Assembly (NCBI GenBank): GCA_049616325.1
Contig: JBMZHG010000001.1
Span: forward strand, 1-64,000
DNA: 64,000 nt
Direction: 5' to 3'
Origin: UBA11663 sp049616325
Lineage (GTDB): Bacteria; Bacteroidota; Bacteroidia; Flavobacteriales_D; Sanyastnellaceae
Both the position numbers and the translations under genes were made by a program. Under the pieces are notes generated by a model. That model had not been told where the DNA came from, did not search any database, and saw nothing but the letters and a program-made list of their open reading frames with translations. The first letter of the stretch is position 1, and every line of letters begins with the position of its first letter. Positions 24,127-31,799 of this stretch are shown in pieces.

Positions 24127-24824
24127 CCGCGCGCAGGTTCTTCGAGGATGTCAATGAATTCAAGGCTGTTCGCCTCCATGCGGTGCACCACCTTGCTCAC
24201 CTTGCTTACCAAGTGGTTGTAGGCCATGTAGGCCAAAATGCCGACAATCAAACCCACAATCGTGGTCACCATCGCCTGTTTGGTGCCGGACGAGATGTCG
24301 CTGACCTGCACCGTCCCAGCGGCCTCCATGTCGAGAAACACGTTGACCATCCCAATGACCGTCCCCAAAAACCCGACCATGGGGGCCGCACCCGCCACCG
24401 TAGCCAGGGTGCTGAGGTTTTTCTCAAGGCGGTAGATCTCGAGCTTGCCCACGTTTTCAATCGCCACGCTGATGTCCTTCAGTGGCTTGCCAATTCGGCT
24501 GATGCCCTTGTCAAGCATGCGTCCGAGCGGCGTGTTGCTGTCGGTACAGAGGTTTCGCGCGCTGCTCAAGTTGCCTTGCGAGATGTGATCCTTTAAGCGG
24601 TTCATGAAGTCGGGACTGACCTTGTCCGCCTTTTGGATGGCCAAGAAGCGCTCGAAGAACACGTACATCCCGATCAGGCTCATCAGCGCCAACGGGAGCA
24701 TGATGTACCATCCGCCTTCCATCAGCAGTTGGAGGACATTCACGTCCACCTCCGTGATTTCTGGGGTGACATCTGCCGCGTCGCCCGCGACTTGAAGGAG
24801 GAGAAAAGCAAGGGTCGATTGCAT
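24123..24824 (-). CDS. exbB: MotA/TolQ/ExbB proton channel protein
   Basis: About 233 residues with three transmembrane regions: near the N-terminus (GGWYIMLPLALMSLIGMYVFFERFL), in the middle (TLATVAGAAPMVGFLGTVIGMVNVF) and towards the end (TKQAMVTTIVGLIVGILAYMAYN). GFLGTVIGM is the family signature. First gene of exbB-exbD-tonB-folC. ATG 24824 is preferred. A TTG ten codons upstream is the alternative, and no clean -7 box is visible. Confidence 0.93.
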   Translation of the reverse strand: MQSTLAFLLLQVAGDAADVTPEITEVDVNVLQLLMEGGWYIMLPLALMSLIGMYVFFERFLAIQKADKVSPDFMNRLKDHISQGNLSSARNLCTDSNTPLGRMLDKGISRIGKPLKDISVAIENVGKLEIYRLEKNLSTLATVAGAAPMVGFLGTVIGMVNVFLDMEAAGTVQVSDISSGTKQAMVTTIVGLIVGILAYMAYNHLVSKVSKVVHRMEANSLEFIDILEEPARG

Positions 24825-24945
24825 GGAGGTAGGATTCCAGGTTTGAACGTACAAGTTCCCTCGAATATTGGGCCAAACGAACCTCAGGCCTCCCAGTTAT
24901 TCAACGCAGCAGGTTCACAACGCCTCCGGACAAATCCCTTTGAAA

Positions 24946-26315
24946 TCAGGCGAACATGAGCAGGTACACCCCCGCTCCTGCAAAGTATCCCAGCACAGCC
25001 AACAGGCTGATTTTCTTGAGGTACCAAACGAAATCGATGCGCTCTAGACCCATCACCGCGACGCCTGCCGCAGAACCGATGATCAACGCGGAACCCCCCG
25101 TTCCCGCGCAGTAGGCGAGGAACTGCCAAAAAATCCCATCCTGCACAAACATGGCCGTCCACGCATCGGTCACAGCCGCCGCAGGCACAACGTCGTACAT
25201 GCCCATGCTCGCGGCGACAAGCGGGACGTTGTCCACGATGGCGCTGAGTAGGCCGATCGCCAAATCAATGAGGTATACGTCATTCAAGCTCGTACGCAAC
25301 CAATCGGCAGCCAAGATGAGGTGACCGGCTTCCTGCAACGCGCCCACGGCGAGGAGGATGCCCAAGAAGAAGAGCACCGAGGCGGAGNNNNNNNNNNGCC
25401 GACGACGGTGAGGTGCTCTTTTTCTTCGATGTTCTTAGAGTGGTGAAGGCGTTCTGTGAGTACCCAAAGCAAGCCGAGGCTGAGCATCATGCCCATGAAC
25501 GGAGGCAAGTGGGTGACCGTCTTGAACACCGGCACGAACAACAACCCCCCGACTCCTGCGGCGAACACGAGGTTGCGCTCGAAAGGCGTGGTGGGGTCCC
25601 ACTGTTCCTCCTCCACTTCGGCCGGTCGCTCAACCTCACCTTTGAGCCGCAAGCTCAACACGCCGAGCGGGACGAGCAAGCACACGATGCTCGGCAAAAT
25701 CAGGTGCGTGATGATGGTGCTGGTGCCCAGTTGGCCCCCAATCCAAAGCATGGTCGTCGTGACGTCGCCAATGGGCGACCACGCTCCGCCCGCGTTGGCT
25801 GAAATGACCACCATCCCGGCAAAGAGCCATCGGGTTTGACGGTCGTCGATGAGCTTGCGCAGCAGCGACACCATGACAATCGAGGTGGTGAGGTTGTCCA
25901 GCAACGCCGAGAAAAAGAAGGTCAGGACGCAGACAATCCAAAGCATTTTGACCTTGCTCCGCGTTTGGATTTTGTCCGTTATCACCCGGAAACCTTCGTG
26001 CGCATCGACGAGCTCCACGATGGTCATCGCACCCATGAGGAAAAAGAGGATGCTGCTGATTTCCTCCATGTGGTGCAGCAACCGATGCTCAAAAAATTGG
26101 GCCAATCCGCCGCGACCGCTGCCCAGGTGGTCGGCTGCAAACAAATGGAATTCCTCCGCCAAGTGCGCAGGGACGTTGTGGAATCCCAGCACGAACAAAG
26201 CCCAGCAGACCGTGCCCGTCACCAACGCTGAAGCAGCCTTGTCGATGTGAATGTTGTGTTCGAGGGCGATGAAGGCGTATCCGAGGACGAACACGCCAAG
26301 AATGAGAAGGTCCAT
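24946..26315 (-). CDS. nhaD: NhaD-type Na+/H+ antiporter (interrupted by assembly gap)
   Basis: A membrane protein of about 455 residues with more than ten hydrophobic segments. Recognisable NhaD/ArsB-like stretches are HHMEEISSILFFLMGAMTIVE, LDNLTTSIVMVSLLR, ISANAGGAWSPIGDVTTTMLWI, SVLFFLGILLAVGALQEAG, SAIVDNVPLVAASMGMY and GTGGSALIIGSAAGVAVMG. The frame shifts across the ten N at 25388-25397, and both halves read in family sequence with only a few residues missing. The break is therefore an assembly artefact and not a pseudogene. It exports Na+ in exchange for H+, as expected for a marine bacterium. Confidence 0.9.
25388..25397. other. Assembly gap (ten N)
   Basis: Placeholder inside nhaD. 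Coding resumes in another phase: the left codon ends exactly at 25398 and one base (25387) belongs to a codon lost in the gap, so the true missing length is 3n+2 bases and not ten. Family context suggests only a handful of residues are missing. Confidence 0.95.
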
Positions 26316-26382
26316 GTGCAGGTAGTTCAGAGCGAAGATGGGAAAGAAACGGCGCTTGGAGGTTGGGAGTGAGAAAACTTGC

Positions 26383-27621
26383 TCACACGAGGAACCCCAG
26401 CGCCCGTTCAAACGCCTTCGCAGTCACGTGCTTCTGTTCCGGATGTTCCCGATGAACGGCCGCCAACGCCTCCCGAATCGTGTTGGAGGTGTCTTGGAAA
26501 ATGGCCGCGTCCGTCATGTCGACGTCTTCGTCGCTCATCAGATAAGCGAACACCCTTGCCATCCCGCAATTGGCGATGAAGTCTGGAATAACTGCCAAGT
26601 GTTGGTCCGCGTACTCCGCGATGGGTCCATAGAAAATCTCCGAATCGGCAAATGGCACGTTGGCTCCGGCAGAAATGACTTCCACTCCGGCAGCGACCAT
26701 GCGCTCCACTTGGTCTCGAGTCACAAGCCTGCTCGCTGCACAAGGGAGGAAGACCTCCGCAGGAAGGTCCCAAATCGCTGCGTTGACCTCGTCAAACGAC
26801 TGCAGATCTGCAGTCTTCAGCGCGTTGCCCTCCTTCGCCAAAAACAAGTCTTTCACCTCGTCGTACGACAGGCCGTCAGGCCGAATGAGACCTCCTACGC
26901 GGTCGATGATTCCGACAATGGACGCCCCCGCTTGAGCGAGGTAGAGCGCAGCCGCGGCGCCGACGTTTCCCCAACCTTGAACGACCACGCGCTTGTCCTT
27001 CACCGAACTGCCATGCAGGTCGTAGAAATGCCGAACCGACTCGCTCACGCCGTACCCCGTGATGAGGTCAGCCACACGAATCTTGCGCAGCACATCAGGG
27101 CTGATGGCCGGGTCTTCCACGGGCTGCGAAACGCCTTGGCGGAGGTTGCCAATGCGGCGGACTTTTTGGGCTTCGTTGGGCTGGAAATGGCCACTGAACA
27201 CCCCTTCCTGGGGGTGCCAAACCCCGTTCGCCTCCGTCATTGGAATGACTTCGTGGATTTCGTCGACATTCAGGTCGCCGCCGGTGCCGTAGTAATGCTT
27301 CAGGAGCGGGGTGACCGCCTTGTACCAACGCTCGAGCACGCCCTTTTTGCGCGGGTCAGACGGGTCGAAGTCGATGCCGCTCTTGGCACCGCCAATGTGG
27401 GGTCCCGAGACCGTGAACTTGACCTCCATGGTCTTCGCCAAACTTTCCACTTCGCGCTGGTCCAACCCCGGACGCATTCGCGTTCCGCCCCCTGCCGCAC
27501 CTCCCCGCAACGAGTTGATTACCACCCATCCACGCGCTTCAGTTTCGCTGTCCTGCCACGCAAAAACAATCTCAGGTGCGCGGTCTTCGTAGGCTTTCAA
27601 AAGGTCTTTCATGCTGGTCAT
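26383..27621 (-). CDS. Glu/Leu/Phe/Val dehydrogenase family protein
   Basis: 412 residues. NAD(P)-dependent oxidative deamination of an amino acid. Visible elements are GAAGGGTRMRPG, the catalytic Lys region TVSGPHIGGAKSGIDFDPSDP, TGYGVSESVRHF, the Rossmann loop VQGWGNVGAAAA and FLPCAASRLVT. The N-terminal substrate domain followed by the Rossmann domain is the usual order. Sequence alone does not decide glutamate versus branched-chain or aromatic substrate. ATG 27621 is preceded by TACCTTCG twelve bases upstream. Confidence 0.92.
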   Translation of the reverse strand: MTSMKDLLKAYEDRAPEIVFAWQDSETEARGWVVINSLRGGAAGGGTRMRPGLDQREVESLAKTMEVKFTVSGPHIGGAKSGIDFDPSDPRKKGVLERWYKAVTPLLKHYYGTGGDLNVDEIHEVIPMTEANGVWHPQEGVFSGHFQPNEAQKVRRIGNLRQGVSQPVEDPAISPDVLRKIRVADLITGYGVSESVRHFYDLHGSSVKDKRVVVQGWGNVGAAAALYLAQAGASIVGIIDRVGGLIRPDGLSYDEVKDLFLAKEGNALKTADLQSFDEVNAAIWDLPAEVFLPCAASRLVTRDQVERMVAAGVEVISAGANVPFADSEIFYGPIAEYADQHLAVIPDFIANCGMARVFAYLMSDEDVDMTDAAIFQDTSNTIREALAAVHREHPEQKHVTAKAFERALGFLV

Positions 27622-27633
27622 TTCAGAGCGCCG

Positions 27634-27641
27634 CGAAGGTA
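27634..27641 (-). promoter_or_regulatory. -7 box (TACCTTCG) of the amino acid dehydrogenase gene
   Basis: TAnnTTCG, ending 12 bases before ATG 27621 and directly behind the anmK stop. It implies an untranslated leader of only a few bases. Confidence 0.5.
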
Positions 27642-27643
27642 GG

Positions 27644-28774
27644 TCAAACTCGCGCCACGTCCGGCCCGGGACCCCACAACGCACCGCCCGAAGAAGGCGC
27701 CGAAGCTCCAGTCACGCTCGGCAAAGTGGTGGGGATGCCGAGCCAACGAAGCAGGCCCAGCCACGCAAACACGAGTGCCTCCTTGCCGTGAACGAGGTCC
27801 AGCTCCGGGACGTCCCAAACAATGCCTCGGTCGGCACCGGCCTCGTTCAGGGCCTGCATCAAAGCGGGGTTGAGGGCACCTCCTCCCGTCACGAGAACGC
27901 GGGCGCCGGACGGGACGTCGCGCGCCACGGCCCAGCTTGCGTAAGCCACGGCCGTGGCCAAGACGTCCTCCAAGCGATGCTTCGCCCGGGCCTCTTCCGC
28001 CACGGGCCAAACTTCCTTCTCAAGCCATTCCCGGCCCAGGCTTTTGGGGGCGGGAGTCGCATGGAAGGAAAGCCCTTGCCACGACGTCAGGACGTCCGGG
28101 AGCACGTTGCCTTTCCGAGCCAGGGCTCCGTCGCGATCCATGTCCAGCCCGCGCTCCTCCACCAACCGATTCAAAAGCAAATTGGCCGGTCCGACGTCCC
28201 ACGCCAGGCGCCCTCGTTCGGCGTCTTCCAGGCTGAGGTTGGCGAAGCCCCCCAAATTCAGCGCCACGTCCCACTCCCCAAACAATTCGCGGTCCGCCAA
28301 GGGAACGAGTGGCGCGCCCTGGCCTCCCAACGCAACGTCAAGTCGCCGCAAGTCGCTGACCACGGGTACACCCAATGCGGCGTGGAGCGTCGCCCCGCAC
28401 CCGATTTGGGTGGTCCAACCCAGCTCGGGCTTGTGGAAGACCGTGTGGCCGTGGGACGAGACGAGGTCCGGAGTCCGTGGAGCATGTCGCGCCATCCAGG
28501 GCCCGACCACGGAAGCCGCCCAATCCGCCCAATCCCGATCCAACTGCATCAACCCCACCGCGCTCAATTCCATGGCCGACCAAAGGGCAGTCTGCAACGC
28601 TTCCGGATAGGGCAAGGTTTCTGTCTTCAGCAACTCGCAATCCCACCGGTCCGAGAACTCGATTTGGCGTGCGCGAACCAAGGCCACGTCGAGTCCGTCC
28701 ACGGACGTCCCGCTCATCAGACCGACCGCAAGCCAACCTTCGGGAGGGCACCTCCTTGTATCTTCGCCGCGCAT
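27644..28774 (-). CDS. anmK: Anhydro-N-acetylmuramic acid kinase
   Basis: Recycling of cell-wall anhydroMurNAc by coupled hydrolysis and phosphorylation. The N-terminal ATP loop is LAVGLMSGTSVDGLDVAL, followed by SSHGHTVFHKP, TTQIGCGATLHA, VVSDLRRLDVALGGQGAPLVPLAD, NLGGFANLSL, AWDVGPANLLLN and VLVTGGGALNPALM. About 376 residues, normal length. ATG 28774 lies five bases after TACTTTTC, a near-match -7 box. Divergent from the acyl-CoA dehydrogenase gene. Confidence 0.94.
   Translation of the reverse strand: MRGEDTRRCPPEGWLAVGLMSGTSVDGLDVALVRARQIEFSDRWDCELLKTETLPYPEALQTALWSAMELSAVGLMQLDRDWADWAASVVGPWMARHAPRTPDLVSSHGHTVFHKPELGWTTQIGCGATLHAALGVPVVSDLRRLDVALGGQGAPLVPLADRELFGEWDVALNLGGFANLSLEDAERGRLAWDVGPANLLLNRLVEERGLDMDRDGALARKGNVLPDVLTSWQGLSFHATPAPKSLGREWLEKEVWPVAEEARAKHRLEDVLATAVAYASWAVARDVPSGARVLVTGGGALNPALMQALNEAGADRGIVWDVPELDLVHGKEALVFAWLGLLRWLGIPTTLPSVTGASAPSSGGALWGPGPDVARV
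28759..28766 (+). promoter_or_regulatory. Possible -7 box (TATCTTCG) for the acyl-CoA dehydrogenase gene
   Basis: TAnnTTCG in the right direction, but it lies inside the first codons of anmK and 89 bases before the next ATG. It would give a longer leader than is usual here. Confidence 0.35.
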
Positions 28775-28779
28775 CGAGT

Positions 28780-28787
28780 GAAAAGTA
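28780..28787 (-). promoter_or_regulatory. -7-like box (TACTTTTC) of anmK
   Basis: One mismatch to TAnnTTTG, ending 5 bases before ATG 28774. Confidence 0.5.
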
Positions 28788-28855
28788 CGTCGCAGAAACG
28801 TGGCGGACTCCCTCGGAGTTTTGGACTTATTCACCTCCTCAAAAGGAAGCAGGCA

Positions 28856-29998
28856 ATGAACCTCAACCTCACGGAAGAACAACTCGCGGTGCGCGACGCC
28901 GCGCGAGACTTCGCCCAAAACGTGCTCAAGCCCGGCGTCATCGAGCGGGACCGCGATCAACGTTTCCCCGCCGACGAAATCCGCCAACTCGGCGAGCTCG
29001 GCTTCATGGGCATGATGGTGGATCCGCAGTACGGCGGTTCAGGCATGGACACCGTGAGTTACGTGCTTGCCATGGAGGAAATCAGCAAGGTGGATGCCTC
29101 GGCGAGTGTGTGCATGAGCGTGAACAACTCACTCGTGTGCTATGGACTTCAGGAGTTTGGCACGGAGGAGCAGAAGCAGAAGTACCTCGTTCCGCTGGCG
29201 TCAGGCCAAAAAATCGGTGCCTTCTGTCTCTCCGAGCCGGAAGCCGGCTCCGACGCCACGTCGCAGCGCACCACGGCCATCGACATGGGGGACCACTACC
29301 TTCTTAACGGCACCAAGAACTGGATCACAAACGGCAACAGCGCCTCGACTTACCTCGTCATTGCCCAAACCGACGCCGACAAAGGCCACCGCGGCATCAA
29401 CGCCCTCATCGTGGAGCGCGACATGCCGGGGTTCCAAATCGGCGCCAAGGAAGACAAGCTCGGCATTCGCGGCTCCGACACGCACACCCTGATGTTCCAG
29501 GACGTGAAAGTGCCCAAGGCGAACCGCCTTGGCGAGGATGGGTTTGGGTTCAAATTTGCCATGAAGACCCTAAGCGGGGGGCGAATCGGCATTGCGGCGC
29601 AAGCCCTCGGCATCGCGTCCGGCGCCATGGAACTGTCCCTCGCCTATTCGAAAGAGCGCAAGGCGTTTGGCAAAGAGATTCACAAGCACCAAGCCATTGC
29701 ATTCAAGCTGGCCGACATGGCCACACAAATCGAGGCTGCGCGATTGCTTTGCCTCAAAGCAGCGGCCATCAAGGATGCCGGAGAGAACTACGACCTCGCT
29801 TCGTCGATGGCCAAGCTCTACGCCTCAGAGGTCGCCATGAAGCAAACCGTAGAAGCCGTCCAAATCCACGGCGGCTACGGCTACGTGAAAGAATACCACG
29901 TCGAGCGCTTGATGCGTGACGCCAAAATCACGCAGATTTACGAGGGAACCTCGGAAGTCCAGAAGATTGTCATCAGCCGGTCGGTTCTGAACGATTGA
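28856..29998 (+). CDS. Acyl-CoA dehydrogenase (short-chain type)
   Basis: 380-residue FAD enzyme that introduces the 2,3 double bond into acyl-CoA. N-terminal helical domain MNLNLTEEQLAVRDAARDFAQ, FAD/substrate loops AFCLSEPEAGSDATSQRT and KNWITNGNSASTYLV, LGIRGSDTHTLMFQDVKVP, and a C-terminal helical domain. The catalytic glutamate is in ITQIYEGTSEVQKIVI near the end, the position typical of short-chain (butyryl-CoA type) dehydrogenases. The frame is open far upstream, but ATG 28856 (with AAGGAAG just before it) matches the family start. Confidence 0.95.
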   Translation: MNLNLTEEQLAVRDAARDFAQNVLKPGVIERDRDQRFPADEIRQLGELGFMGMMVDPQYGGSGMDTVSYVLAMEEISKVDASASVCMSVNNSLVCYGLQEFGTEEQKQKYLVPLASGQKIGAFCLSEPEAGSDATSQRTTAIDMGDHYLLNGTKNWITNGNSASTYLVIAQTDADKGHRGINALIVERDMPGFQIGAKEDKLGIRGSDTHTLMFQDVKVPKANRLGEDGFGFKFAMKTLSGGRIGIAAQALGIASGAMELSLAYSKERKAFGKEIHKHQAIAFKLADMATQIEAARLLCLKAAAIKDAGENYDLASSMAKLYASEVAMKQTVEAVQIHGGYGYVKEYHVERLMRDAKITQIYEGTSEVQKIVISRSVLND

Positions 29999-30019
29999 GC
30001 CTGACCGCAGGCTTGGACC

Positions 30020-31777
30020 TCATTCGACTTTTTCGTTTCGGGCGTTCCACACCGTGCGTTCGCCCCGAAGCCACGTCACGATTTCGTCGAGTCCGTCTCC
30101 GTCGACGTCCAAACTTTCGATTCGGTCCGCCCGGGTCGCTCCAGACAACCCCACTTCATCGCCTGAGCCGAGGGTGAATTCCCGCACCCAACCGGCGCCG
30201 TCCACAAACAGCACAGAGGTCCGGTCCAGGTTGGATCCCACGCGAAACACCGGAGCCTGGCGCGCATAAACCTGCACAGGCGTGGTGGCTCGGGTCGACC
30301 CGTCGCGCTTCAAGAGCTCCACCTGCCCGTTGTCACGTCCGACGTAGAGGTAGTCACGTGACCCGAGGCGCAGGTGCCGAAGATGCCTCACCGGCGAAGA
30401 AACGTCCACGCCGGTTGCGGGACGGTGACGCCATCCGGGCGTCGATTCTCCTTCGCGACGGAAGTTCTGGACCAACCCGTCCGCATCACATGCCACCAAG
30501 TACCGGTACTTCCGGGTTCCGTCGTAATCCACCAGCGCCCAAGCCGTCCAATTTCCGCTCTTCGGCCGAATCGGGAAACCCGTGACTTGCCGCCCTTTCA
30601 CGTCGTACAAATGCAGCCCCGAGGGGAAACACACCATGGCTTGGTACTTGCCGTTCGCGTAGACGTCCACCTCCTCGACGCCGCCGACAAGGGCGCGTTC
30701 GACGAATTTTTGTCCCCAAACCACGGAGCCGTCTTCGGCACGCGCCACCAGCCCATTTTCCTCTTGAAACACCGTGATCACCCCTCGCGTGCGGTGGTTC
30801 CGGACCGCACCCAACACGCGTTCATCGGCTTCCGAGAACAGGATTCCTGTCTCGGCTCCGTTTCCGACCGTCGTCGCGGGCCCTTCGGACCTTGACGCAT
30901 CGTTCTCGCCCTGAAACCAAACCACCCCGCCACCCGCAAGGAGCTCGCCGCGCCAGCCTCCCTCCTTGTCACGCCCCTCGCGCGCGCCGTCTAGCGGACG
31001 CCAAGTCCACTGGTCAGACCCGTTCACCACCACGTCGCCGTCCACCCAGTGAACGGACCACCCGCGCTCTTCCATGCCCGATTGAACCTCGTCATGCCAA
31101 TCCTCGGCAACCCGAAATCGCCCTCCTTCTCTCCACCGCGTCGCGCCATCACTTACAGGAATGCCTCGTTCACGGAAGACTTGCTCTGCCTCGGCATTCG
31201 GCCAGCCAGGAGCCCCTTCAGCCGCCAGTCCCGACCACCAAACCTCTGGCACTCCCGCACCCTCAGGCGCCCAAAATTCCGAGGCGGGGAGCCCCACTGA
31301 GTCCAACTGTTCAGGGCTCCTTTCAGGCCAGACAATCCACCCTTCGCCTTTCCACGCCCAACCACCTGCCATGCGTGTCAACGAAGCGCCTGATTCGCCG
31401 TCCTTCCACCTGCGCGCCATCTCCCCGGGATCCTCGCTCCACGCGCTCAAGGCTTCCGTCGCGCCGCACAACCAGCCTCCGCGCCACGCCCGCTGCGACC
31501 ATCCTTGCGGAATTGCCTGCCACGGCAAATCGCTGTGCCAAACTTCACCCCCCGCCTCGTCTTCGAACCTTCTGAACCACCTCCCGTCAGGAAGCGTCGC
31601 CCCCGGAATCCGCAGAGCGGCCTCGTCAGCCGAGACTTGTTCCCAAGTCGTCCAGCGATCGGATGCCCATCGCATGGGGTTTTCCGGCGGACCTGAACTT
31701 CCAGGCGCACTCACATGCAGACCGGCAGCAAGGGCCGCACAAAGCGTCGCAAAAAGAGGAAGAACCCAAGTTCGCAT
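30020..31777 (-). CDS. Tryptophan-rich secreted protein with C-terminal propeller-like repeats
   Basis: 585 residues with a signal peptide (MRTWVLPLFATLCAALAAGLHVSA). The N-terminal half is extremely rich in tryptophan (about 35 Trp in the whole protein, roughly four times a normal share), with phrases such as MAGGWAWKGEGWIVWPE. The second half (from about residue 290) has strand-loop repeats of beta-propeller type (GVITVFQEENGLVARAEDGS, YDVKGRQVTGFPI, DYLYVGRDNGQVELLKRDG) and ends with ESLDVDGDGLDEIVTW, an FG-GAP-like calcium loop. I do not recognise a family. It starts 22 bases after recG and is probably on the same transcript. No sorting domain is visible. Confidence 0.75.
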   Translation of the reverse strand: MRTWVLPLFATLCAALAAGLHVSAPGSSGPPENPMRWASDRWTTWEQVSADEAALRIPGATLPDGRWFRRFEDEAGGEVWHSDLPWQAIPQGWSQRAWRGGWLCGATEALSAWSEDPGEMARRWKDGESGASLTRMAGGWAWKGEGWIVWPERSPEQLDSVGLPASEFWAPEGAGVPEVWWSGLAAEGAPGWPNAEAEQVFRERGIPVSDGATRWREGGRFRVAEDWHDEVQSGMEERGWSVHWVDGDVVVNGSDQWTWRPLDGAREGRDKEGGWRGELLAGGGVVWFQGENDASRSEGPATTVGNGAETGILFSEADERVLGAVRNHRTRGVITVFQEENGLVARAEDGSVVWGQKFVERALVGGVEEVDVYANGKYQAMVCFPSGLHLYDVKGRQVTGFPIRPKSGNWTAWALVDYDGTRKYRYLVACDADGLVQNFRREGESTPGWRHRPATGVDVSSPVRHLRHLRLGSRDYLYVGRDNGQVELLKRDGSTRATTPVQVYARQAPVFRVGSNLDRTSVLFVDGAGWVREFTLGSGDEVGLSGATRADRIESLDVDGDGLDEIVTWLRGERTVWNARNEKVE

Positions 31778-31799
31778 GGGTCGAAGTTCGGGGCCAAAT

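Noticed and set aside
25388..25397. Apparent frameshift suggesting an nhaD pseudogene
   Set aside because: The break coincides exactly with ten N; both sides encode conserved antiporter sequence with only a few residues missing.
26338..27642. Open frame of 434 codons on the plus strand opposite the amino acid dehydrogenase
   Set aside because: Antisense shadow with no recognisable domain; the minus-strand gene has clear catalytic motifs.
27611..28855. Upstream extension of the acyl-CoA dehydrogenase frame by about 415 codons
   Set aside because: It lies antisense to anmK, is Arg/Pro/Gln-rich without domains, and the family N-terminus begins exactly at ATG 28856.
29999..30014. Small inverted repeat GCCTG/CAGGC after the acyl-CoA dehydrogenase stop
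   Set aside because: Only five base pairs and no T run, so there is not enough to call a terminator.
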